64,000 bases of DNA from Verrucomicrobiaceae bacterium (GTDB lineage Bacteria > Verrucomicrobiota > Verrucomicrobiia > Verrucomicrobiales > Verrucomicrobiaceae), in assembly GCA_016795365.1 (NCBI GenBank), contig JAEUHN010000034.1:55206-119205 (forward strand), given 5' to 3'. The notes beneath the pieces were generated by a model. It ran no database searches. It worked only from the letters and a program-made list of their open reading frames with translations, and was not told where the DNA came from. Positions 7,909 through 19,900 of this stretch are shown here, in pieces (position 1 is the stretch's first letter; every line of letters begins with the position of its first letter). A program made the translations under genes and the position numbers.

Positions 7909-10900
7909 ATGCCCTGTCTCCATTCATCTATGAGCCGCCATCAATGCTCCACTACGCTCCCCTGGTTCCGAAAAAAGCTCTCCTTGCCGACCGCTGGTCT
8001 CGTCATCGCTCTGCTTGCCTCCGGCCAGCTCAACATGGTGGCTGGAACCGTTGATTGGGGTGTGGCAGAATCGGGGAGCCCAGGTGTCTATTCGTGGCAG
8101 CATCTCTACAACTGGAACGCGGCAGGCCTCCATCAGACGCCTCTGCTGGTGCCCAAAGTAACGGGCGACATCGCCAATCTCAACCTCGTGAACCTCACCG
8201 GGAACCAGATCGTCAATCTGGATGGTGCGGTCACTCTCGGCGGGCTCAACCTGGGCGACACCAGCGGCAATCAAAGCTACACCCTGGCAGCGGGTTCAGG
8301 TGGTGCTCTCACTTTGAACAGCGGCGGCTTAGGGGCTGCGATCAACAAGAGCGGGCTCGGCTATGACTTCATTACTGCCAATGTGGCGCTTGCGGAGAAT
8401 GCCACGATCACCGTGAACGAGGGGGCTCTCGGCATCACGGGCGTGATCAGCGGCACTGGCTTTGGAATCACGAAGGAAGGCGATGGGATGCTGATTCTGC
8501 GAGGCTCGAACACTTACACGGGTGCCACCGTGCTCAATGGCGGCGTCACCCTTCTGGTGCCCACGGCGAACGATGGTGCAGTGCTCGGGACGACCGCGGG
8601 CATTACCACCGTCAACAGCGGAGCTACGCTTGCGCTCGGACCTGATGCTGCTGGATCGGGGGCGATTGGCAATCCGGCTGAACCCATCACGCTCAATGGC
8701 AGCGGGTTCCGCAACAATGGTGCTCTTCGCAATCTGATGGGTGCCAATGGGGCAGGGATCACCAGCGTAATCACCTTGGGTTCGGCGTCGCGAATTCAGA
8801 ATGATTTGGCGGGCACTCTGACCATCAGCAGTGCCATGAATGTGAGCCAGGACCTGCGCATCGGTGGTGCCAGTTTTGTGTCACTCACGGGTGTCGTGTC
8901 TGGCTCCAATCCGATCACGCACTACGGGATCAGCGGCTTCCGATTCCAAGGGGCCAGCACTTACAGCGGAACGATCTCTTCGGAGTTGGGTGAGATTCGC
9001 GCAGACACTCAAGGCTCCTACAACAACGTTTCCGCCTTCAACATCAAGAATGGAGTCCTCCAGATCGTCAATCCCAACAACGCCAACGTCGCTGGCACGA
9101 AGTTGCCCGATGCTGCTCCTATCAACCTGACGTCCGGCCGCCTCTACGTTGAAAACAGTGCCTTCGGAGGCACCGGACTCAATCCCGCGTTTACCTACAC
9201 GGAAACGGTGGGGCCAGTGACCATCCTGGCAGGGAACAATCAGATTGGCATGCGCGCGATGGCGACGACCGGTTCCAACACCTTGACCATTGCAAGCCTT
9301 AGCAAACCGAACGCTGGGACGACCTTGCAGTTGTCGGTGGACAGTGTGCCCACGGGAGGTTCCCAGCTGGGCTTGAACACGCAGAATCGCTTGCTCAACA
9401 CGGCTCTGGAAACCGCAGGCGTGACGGTGCCATTCGTGGGTGGATGGGCATACACCAATGCCGAGTTTGTGAAGTATGTGCCCACCTCACTTGGCGGGAA
9501 TGGATACACCGCCCTCGTCGCAGGCGACTACAGCAGCGCTGCCGAAACCGGCTGGAACAACACTTTGATCGTCAAGCCCTCGGCAGCGGTCACGCTGACG
9601 GCGGATCGGCAGGTGCAGGCCATTCATCTCAACGGTCAGACCATCAGCGGCGCCTTTGAACTCAACGTCGATACCGGCGGCATCATCGCGAATGGCGCCA
9701 GCAATATCAATACCTCCTACCTCACCGCCGGAGCGGCCGAGAACTACGAGTTGAAAGCCATCTCGTGGTCCACCCTGGGGCTCAATACGGTGATTCGTGA
9801 CAACGGGAGCAATCCCGTGAGTTTCGTGAAAGCGGGAGGCAGCACGACGAGCTTCTTCCAGAGCAATACTTACACCGGCACCACCTACATCAATGAGGGC
9901 ATGTTGCGCGACGTGATCGGTGTGCCGTCCCGCACCGGGTTGGGTGGTGGCAATCTCACCTTCTACGGCTACGGTGGTGGTCAGGGCGTTTACGAGACAG
10001 ATCGCGATTTCACCCGTGCTCTTGGTTCGGGCGCGGGTCAGGTTCAGTTCCTCGGGGGCACAGGTTCTGGTTTCTCTGCTTTCGGTGCTCCGATTGATCT
10101 GAACTTTGGTGGAGCAGGGGCCACCGTCACATGGGGCAGCAGCGCCTTCAATCCTGGCATCTTCACGCTCAACGGAGGCAATGCGACTCACGTGGTGACA
10201 ATGATCAACCCGCTCGATCTCGGTGGCGAGCAGCGATACATCAGACTCGATGGCAATGCCTCCGGCTCGGAACGTGGAGCGATTGGCATCATGGCTGGCG
10301 ACATCTCCAATGGCAGCATCGTGAAGCGCGGTGGTGGCATCCTCCTTTTTGAAACGCCAAAGACCTACGAAGGCGGCACGCTGATCCAGGAAGGTGAACT
10401 GTGGCTGCGAGGCACTGGCACCGCAGGTGCTAACGTGACCGGGAATGATATCCAGGTGGGTTCCTTCGCACGTCTTCGCATCAATGACCCCAGCAACATT
10501 GGCTCGCGTCAGCTGATCATCTTGCAGAACAACGACAGCAGCAGCGCCACTGGCATCACCTTTGGTCCCGGCTACGGCACCGGTGCGGGAATCACCTTCA
10601 GCAGCCTCACGGCCACCGGAGGAGTGCCGGCCAGCGGGCCTTACAATATTCTGATCGCCAACAACCAGAGTGGTCAGGGCCGTCGCGTGGGTGTGACCAT
10701 CAGTGGGCTGAATAATTTCCAATCCGACCTGCTCGCTCAGATCGCCACGGTGGCTCCGAATGTGGAGGCGTGGTTTGGCGCTGACAATGGCAACGGTGTT
10801 TACACGGGCAGCACCTTGACCGCCACAGGCAGCACCAAGGCATTCCGGCTCGGTGGATTCAATGGCACTGGTGGCACCTTGACGATCGCCAATGCCAACG

Positions 10901-13900
10901 TGCTCACCGGTGCCTTCCCGCTCATCGTTGGTAACAGTGATCAGAACGACCGGCAATACACCGACGGCACGATCTACATCCCGCAGAGCCAGAACTACTC
11001 AGGGCAAGTGACCATCGGTAGTGGAGGTATTCTGCATGTGGGCAACAACGGAGCCCTTAGCACCGGGAACAACACCATTCTGATGCGTGCCGGTGAATTG
11101 CGAGTTGAGACAACGGTGGGCGGCTATAACGCGCTCGACACTCAATATGGTGCTCGCATCGTTAACTTCACAGGCGGCAATGGAACCTTGCGCACCTCAG
11201 CCATCAGTGGTGGCGGTTACAACACGATTACGATGGGTGACATGGTCTATGCTGACACGGGCACTGACCGCGCATTGGTGGTGGGCACTCTTGGAACCAT
11301 TTTCACCAACCTTCAGGTGGCTGGTATTACGATGCCCAATGCAGCCCGCACCTTGTTCATTGATGTGGGCGTGGACAACAACTTCCAGGCGGGCATTGGT
11401 GCTTTGACCGTCTCAGGTATCATCGGCGATCAAGCGACGGGCGCACAGACACTGCAAAAGCGAAATGGCGGTCCGCTCGTTCTTCAGGCCGACAACACCT
11501 ACGATGGCAATACGCTGGTGCAGCAAGGACGCCTGGTGCTGGAGCATGTGGGAGCCGCTGGGGCGGCGGCGACGAGCTTGCAGTTCAACACGAACAACGA
11601 CCGTCGTTCAGACATCGAGTTCCGTCTGGATGGCTCCGGTCCCTTCGTCATACCAAATGCTTCGATCACCACGGGCACGGCAGGCAATGATGGTAGCACC
11701 CGCGTGTTCACTGCGGGTCCGATCACTCCTGGAAATGAGAACCAGGTGGTGGTGCTTCCTTCTCTCACCATCTCTCACGCGGGAGCCTATGCGGTGAACG
11801 GAGGGAGCAGCAGCGCCCTCTACTTTGACGGCTTCAACGGGTATCAATTCCAGCTGGGCGATGTGGCGCTGAATCGCAGCATTGTGCTGCGCACGCGCGG
11901 TGCGCTGACGACGATCAATGGAGTGATCTCTGGGGGCGCAGCTAACGCCTTGGAGAAGTCCGAGCAGGGGACGCTCTGGCTGAACGGCAACAACACCTAC
12001 GCAGGCACGACGACCATCAGTAATGGCTACCTCATCGCGGGCCATGACAATGCGTTCGGTGCGGCGACTTCGAATGTCATCTTCCGCAACAACATCTTCA
12101 GCCAGATCCTTGCCAGCGGAGCGCGCAGCATTACGAGGAACTTCGAAAACACTGCAACGGGCAGCTCTCAAACGCTCGGTGGCTTGGATGCGGGTCAGAA
12201 GACATTCTCCGGCAATGTGATTCTGACCTCGCAAGGCATCAACGTGACAGCTGCTTCCGGTGGCGATGTCAATTTCACAGGCACTGTCAGTGGAGGCTTC
12301 GGTCTAACGAAAGTGGGAACAGGAACGGTGAACCTGAATCCCACGTCTGGAACTGGCAATACCTTCACCGGAGCTGTCACTGTGCAGGGAGGCACTTTGC
12401 AAGGTCAGGCGCAGTCCGTGAGCAGTCCCTTCGGCGTCAATAATGCCTTCACCATCACGAATGGCGTTTTGAAACTTGAAGGGCAGGCGGCTCCGACGGC
12501 GAGCAGCAACACAAGCACCACGGGCACCCTGACGATCAATGGCGGCAATGCCACAGTAGTGGTGAATGATGCCGCCGCCGATACGTTCGATACTCAGATG
12601 ACCTTCGGAGGCATCACTCGCTCCGGCAATAGCACCCTCACCTTGAGAGGCAATCGCACCGGCCTTGGATCATCCGCTGGCGAGGAGCGCTTCACCTTCA
12701 CCAGCGCGCCAGCGGTGACCAATGGAACGATCGGCACCTGGGCCGTCCATGTGGGCGCAGGCGCATCGAATGCGGCCCACTACCTCGCGTTGGACGGCAG
12801 CAACAATGCCATCACCGCCACTTACGCGGGCGTGGGTGATCTGGATACATCCGCAGGCTCGACGACCCTGTTCGATGCGACCGGGACTGGTGGAACTCTG
12901 ACCAACAATCGAAGCGTTTATGCCTTCCGGACTGACAGCAATGTTGCCCTCGCTGGATTCACGTTGAGCGTTGGCGATGCCAATGCGGCGACACTTGGAC
13001 AGGGCGGATTCATCTTGAACAACGGTGCCGACATCATAGGCACTGCGGGATCAAAACTCAATATCGGCACCAATGCGCTGAGCGTTTACACGGACGATGC
13101 GGCCGTGTCGTCCATCAATGTCCCGATCGCAAACTACCGAAACAACGCCAACAACACGCTGAGCAACGTCCTGACCAAGTTTGGTCCCGGCACTCTCGAA
13201 ATTGGCTCGGCTGGCACATTCCAAGGTGGCATAGTCGTGAATCAGGGCGTGCTGAGCCTGACCGCTGCCAACGTCATTCCTACCTTCGAGAACCTGAATG
13301 CGGTGAGCGGCTCCCTCGTTACGATTCGTCCGGGTGCGAGCGTGCTGCTCAACAACAACAATCAGGAGTTTGGCAACCTTGCGGCCGTCAACCAAGGCGC
13401 AGAGTTTCAGTTCTCTGGCGGCGTGCTCAATCTCGGCACCGCGACGCTCACGGTTGGTCGCGAAGGCAGCAGCCAGACCTTCAGCGGGCAATTGATTGGA
13501 GGTGCTGGGTCCCGCCTCGTCAAGATCGGTGGTGGCACATTGACGATCAACAACTACAACGCCGCGATGGCGAACTCGCTCGGCACACTCGAGATCGATC
13601 AAGGCACCATCGCCACCCGCCAGAATGATCAGTCGTGGGCCACGCCGACAGCGTTCGCATCCTCAATCCCTTCCACCACGGATGTCTATCTTCGGGGGGG
13701 CACATGGCAGGTCAGAACGATTGGTGATTCGACCGGCAATCTCCAACGCATCGCTGTGGGGAACAATGTGATCGCCATGGGTGGGGATTCGGTCTTGAGC
13801 ACGGTCCGTGATCAAGGAGCCGGCAGCAACAAGCTGCTCACGTTCGGAAACTTGACCTTGGGCGTTCAGCGATTCCTCACCAACAACGACAACACGATCA

Positions 13901-16900
13901 TCCCACGGTTCGACGGCACCACGACGCTTACCAATTTCGGCCGTATTCAAACGGACAACCAGCTGGTGCTCGCAGGCGCGATCACCGGAAACTTCTCCTT
14001 GGAGAAGCGTGGTGCTTCCGACCTTGCGATCGCGGCCAACAACAGCAGCTGGAACGGCGGTATGGTGCTCACGGATGGCACGCTGCTGTTTGGCAGCCGC
14101 GGGACGGACGACGTCCTCTACCAAGGCACGACCTTCGTTCCCAGCCCAACAGCCAACGCGGGCACGGGCGACATCGTGGTGAATCGTGGAACGGTGATTC
14201 GCCTCAATGCTCCAAGTAACATTCTGAGTGCCCAAGGGCAGCGTGTTCAACTCATCGGCTCCGAGGCTGTGAACTCGACGCGTGTGGAGCTTGGCACCGA
14301 CGCTCCGATCACCAGCTACAACCTCTTCTCCATTAGCAATGCTCAGCTGGCGCTGAATCTGAACGAAGGGCTTTGGACCAATGCCATTGATCTCGCGAAG
14401 GTCGGGAACGGGCGCGCTGGTGTTTCGGCTGTGAGCAACACTTATTACACGGCGGCCACCCTGGGTGCAGGCATTGACAATGTGTATCGTTTCGGTGGAT
14501 CCAATGGCGCTACTCTTGCGATTACTCAGAGCGGTGCGCTTTCGGGCACAGCCTCCCTTGACGTTGGGCGCCCGCATTACATCGCCGGGGTGAACCCGGT
14601 TTCCACAGAAGCCGTGGTGCGCCTTTACGGAGATCAGACTTACACGGGCGTCACCAATATCTACCGTGAGGCCGACGCAGGTAGCGTGGGGGCCGTTCTC
14701 GAGCTTACCGGGAATAGCTCGTCGTCCGCGTTCAACGTTTACGGCCGACTGACGCTTCGCGGCGATGGACGTGTCACCAATGACGCTGGTGCCCAGGTCA
14801 ACACGGTCAACCTCTTCCCAGGTGGCAACTTGCGCCTCGATTACAGCATGGATGTGGCTGACAACTTCATCATCTCCAGGCTCGATAACTCGAACCTCGG
14901 TCTCGAGACGGACGAGAACAAATGGGCCGATTCGACTCCCATGGTGCTGGACGGCGCAGGACTGAATCTGATCAATCACTCAGGGCGCGTGAACCAGGAA
15001 GTGGTCGGCGCCATCACGGTCAAAGGTGGAGCAGGCATCACTCTGGAGCGCAATGGAGGGAGCGGACAAATGGTCCTGAGCACACCGAGCATCACGCGTG
15101 CTACAGGGGCCACCTTGTCCATTCGCCCCACTTCATCGAGTGCCGAGTTTGGCACCGTTGCGCTTCAGTCTTCTCGATTGTTCGTCACTGGCGGTGGACC
15201 TGAGGTGACCATGACCAATGGCATGGTGGCTCCATGGATCGTGGACATGCAGAACCGCAACTTCCTCAACTATGACAATGCACTGGGTTTCGGAGTCGCC
15301 ACTTTCCAGAACGGAACTCCTGTGGCAGCCGGCGGCGATGCTTTCCTCAACACCTTCACAGGCACCGAGATCGTGCGCTTCCAGGGAGGTTGGGGAGACA
15401 CTGCTCTGACAGGAACCAAGAATGTCTATGCCCTTCGAGTGGATGAAGAGAGCGGCACCAATGACATGATCTTCACTGGAGGACAGATCAATATCTGGAG
15501 CGGTGGCCTCATCGCTGGTGCCGATGACACCAATCGTGTGAACTTCGACACTACGAATGTCTATTTCGGCAACGGCACCACGCCCGTGGAAGGTTTGATC
15601 TATGGCGGCCACGCCAGCACGGTCACTCGTTTTGGCGGCACAGTGACGGCGAACAATCTTACCTTCACTGGCCCGGGTGCCTTCCAACTTGCCGGCACGG
15701 CGAATGCGATCAGTGGCGTCATGCAAATGAATGGCGGCACTCTTTACATTGATGGCAATGGAGCGCGTGGCTCGGCGACTGAGATCGTCTTGCACGGAAA
15801 TTACGCGAACAACTTCAATGGCGGCCAGATGCCCAGTCTTCGTTTGCGCCACAACAGTGCCACCACCACCTACACCGGCTTGACGGTGACGATCGCTGAG
15901 AATGTGCCGTATGCACAGATCCAGGCTGAACGTTTCTCGGGCACCGGCACGACGAATGAGGTTCAGTTTGGATCGCTGGTGATCAACGGAACTTCGGGGC
16001 CTGCGGGAACCACAGTGCTCCTGAGCAACAGCAACTCCAACGCCCAGGTTTTGGGAGCCACCACGATTGGTGGGTCCAGCCCGGTCAGCCTCAGTGTCAA
16101 TGCCAACACCTGGCGCCTCGCTGGTGCCGTCACAGGCTCTGCCCCCATCTACAAGACGGGGAGCGGCATCTTGCGTCTCGACGGCAACAACACGGCACTC
16201 AGCTCTCCTGTGTTCCTCAATGCAGGCGAGATTCAAGGGATCGGCAGCAATACCAACAACTTCTTTGGCACAGGCGATTATGTGCTGAATAACGGCATCC
16301 TGCGTATCCAGCACAACAACACGGGCAGCTACTTCACCGCGGCAGGCCAGGATATCACGCTGGCGGGTGCGGTGACCTTTGTCTCCAATCGCAATGGCGG
16401 TGCGAATGCTTCCAATCTGACCATCGGCACGAACAACGGCACGAACACGCTGCGCACGCTGAATGGGGCGCAGGTTCGACTCATTGCTGACTCCTTTGGC
16501 GATGACTACTACTTTGAGGGCAAGACTTACATCAATGACTCTGCGGTCTTCCTCGTGGACAGTTCCGAAGTGTTCATGCGCGACACGATCAGTGGGAACG
16601 GCAAGCTCACGAAGACCGGGATTTGGTATATGTATCTCGATAACAATGCTGCGAATCCCGACTGGCATGGCACCATCGACATTCAGAATGGAACCCTCGC
16701 ACTGACCCAGGCCAACGCGACGCTCGGGGGTGCTGACAGCTCCGTCATCGTGCGTGCGGGCTCCGCGCTTTCCCTTTCAGCGACGTCACAATTCGGCACT
16801 GGCAATGGAGTGACCCAGGTGTTCACCAGCAACCTCTCCCTTCCGATCTTGGGAGTGCGTAACCAGGCCAACTTCGCGTCGGTGCTCGGATCGTATGCTG

Positions 16901-19900
16901 GCAAGATCGTGGGATCAGGCACGGGCGTGGTCGCTCTTGATGGTGGGCAGACTCTTGCGACCGATCCAGGCATGAGCACGCTCTTCGGCGGGAACTGGTG
17001 GCTGGGCAGCGTGAGTGGCAACGGCACGCTTTCGGCCAATAGCATTGCTCCGTGGGGAGTTGGAAGCAATGAGTTCCGCTTCGGTGGTGGCAGCAATACG
17101 ATCACATTGAATCCGGCAACTGCAGGCAGTGCTCAACTCGCAGGTGCGGGCAACAAACTGGTCGTGGGCGTGCCTCACGACTTGTTCGGACAAGGCGTTC
17201 TGACGATCGGTGCGAATGCAAGTAACACATTCGACGGGGGAACGCTGGTCAATCGCTCTCGAAACATGGATGGTGGCTATCGCGCTTCCGCTCTATCGAT
17301 TCAGGGCGGTGCCAATGGCACGACAACAACCTTTAGGACTCCGCTGGGAACGGGGGCAGTGGACCTCTTCGGTGAGGCACGCATCGAAGGTGCTTCGGGC
17401 ACAGCGGTAACCACAGGCCTGGGAAATGCGAACACCTGGGTGGTGCATCCAGGTTCTCGCCTGAGGTTTGACAACAGCACTCCGTTCACAGGGAGCGGCA
17501 CCACAGGGAATCTGGCCACGGGCACGCTCGGTGGTAATGGCCGCTGGAGCGACACGGCGGGTATCACTTTGGACGGTGCTGTGCTCGATATGGTGGGCGA
17601 CGACACCGATCACATCGCCAACCGTGAGATCATCGGCGACCTCACCATCAAGCGTGGGGCCGAAGTGGTGGTGCGTCACGTGAGCGGCACCGCGTGGACG
17701 GAACTGGTGGCGGCCAGTCTCTCTCGCAACGGCACTGGGACCTTGATGCTGCGTCATGATGCCAATCAGCTCGGCGTCGCCGGTGCCGCATCTGCTGAGC
17801 GCTTCATCGTCACCGGAGGAGCGGGTGTCACTTCGACGAACAACATGGTGGATCCCTGGATTGTGAGCCGCAGTGAGAACCAGTTCCTCAAGTATGATGC
17901 AACGAATGGCTTCCAGGTGATCACAGCAGGCACGGCTCCTTCGAACTACCTCACCTCCGTGGGCGGAACGATTGATGGAACCACGTTGCCTTTGAACAAC
18001 GGGACTGAGATCCTCAATCTGAACACCGCCACAGGCACCTTGGGTATCAATGCCGATGTCCATGCCCTGCGTGTGGATCGTGACATCAACGTGAGTGCCG
18101 ATGGTCAGTTCAATCGAATCATCATTCGCAGCGGAGGCCTGCTACAGGCAGCCAATACGCCAACCATCAATCCTGATCTCTACTTTGGCTCGGCAGGTGA
18201 TGGCAGTGGTGAAGCCCTGATCTGGGCCAACAACAACACGCTGCAAATCAATGGCAAGATCTACGCCAGCCAGGTGACCAAGTCTGGCACGGCGTTCCTC
18301 AATGTTCGCAGCGATCAGCCACAATTCACGGGCAACTGGGTGATCAATGGTGGCGGTGTGCAGTTCCTTACGCCCAATGCTGCGAGCAGTGGGGAAGTGG
18401 TTCTTCATGGAAGCCACATGGCTGATAACGACAGTGTGTGGAATCTAACGGAAGCCCGTTACAACTTTAACAGCGGCACACCAGACCTGTTCACTTGGAA
18501 TGGAGGCAAGATCACTGGCTACGACATCAATCGTGTTTACGTGGTCACCGCCACCGATCGTCTCCAGCAGATTCCTGCCATTGATCTCCGCACCACGAAC
18601 GCGGTGGCTGGCACGGGCATGGAGGGGACGATGTTCTTCCAGGCTGATGGTTCTCGCAGCACCGTGCGCACTGGCACAGTGACGTTGTTCGACCACTATC
18701 TGGTGCACGTTGAGTCTGGCAGTTTCGGCACTGGTTCCTCCACTGGCTTCCAGTTTGGTTCCGGCACAGGGGCGGGCGGGCTCGTCAACAGTGGCACGTT
18801 CAACCTCCGCAAGGTGGGCGATGGCGTGCTCACTCTTGGCGACATCAGCTCCACCTTCACTGGCAGCACTCGCCTTGAAGTGGGTGAGGGTGCGCTCCGA
18901 GTCACCAGCCCAGGGTCGCTGGGTGCGGCGGCCGTGACAGCTCGTTTTGGTCAAGGTGCAGCCCTGGAGATTGCGACAGCCGGGTGGGCGCCCACCGCAA
19001 CCCTCAATCAGATGGCTGGCTCATTCGAACGGTGGGCCGTGGATGGGGCACGCAGTGGCACCGTCAGCTTGCCGAGCGGTGTGCATCTCCAGATCATGCA
19101 GAATCAGACGGGGACGCAGACAATCAATCTCAATGGTGGGTCCATCATGGGCTACATGCCTCGTGACTGGGATCACGTCGCAGTGATCACGCAGATGGGA
19201 AGCGGACTCACGATCAATCTCACGGCCAATAGCTACCTCGGTCAGCCATTTGTCAGCTCCAGCAACGGTGTTTGGGACTATCGCTTCTACGATCTGGGCA
19301 AGCAGAACACGATGGGCACGGATGTGAACATCAACGACCAGTTCTACCGTGGGTCCTATCTCCAGATCGACGGAGCGATCACGGGTGCCTTTGATCTCAC
19401 GAAGACTGGCAGGGATATGATCCTGCTCAACGGAGCCAACACCTACAACAACACCATCGTTGAAGATGGTATTCTTCAGATCGGCCGTGCCAATGGTCTG
19501 CCAGTGGCTGGAACGCTGACGTTGAAGACTTCGACAGCGATGTTTGATCTCAATGGCAACGACCAAGAAATCGCTGCCTTGACTGGACCGGCTGGCAGCA
19601 TCAACAACGGTCGCTTTGACTACAACACGCTCACCGTTAATCAGGCCACAGACACGACCTTCGCCGGGACAGTGGACGGCAATCTCACCCTTTTGAAGAA
19701 GGGCGCAGGAACGCTGGCCCTCTCACCGGTTGCGGCCAATGGGTCCACGTTGACGGGTAACGGTTATTTGGGCGGCACCATCCTGGAAGCTGGCAGGCTC
19801 TCGATTGCCCAGGACAATGCCTTGGGCCTCATTCCGCTACAGACTGATGCTGACAACGTCAAGTTCACTGGCGGCACCTTGCTAACGACGGCGAGCTTCA

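Noticed and set aside
9487..10956. Long open frame of 489 codons on the minus strand opposite the giant gene, and a 511-codon one at 15133-16668
   Set aside because: They are antisense to repeat-rich coding sequence with strong codon bias; the translations have no domain, signal peptide or hydrophobic core and look like shadows.
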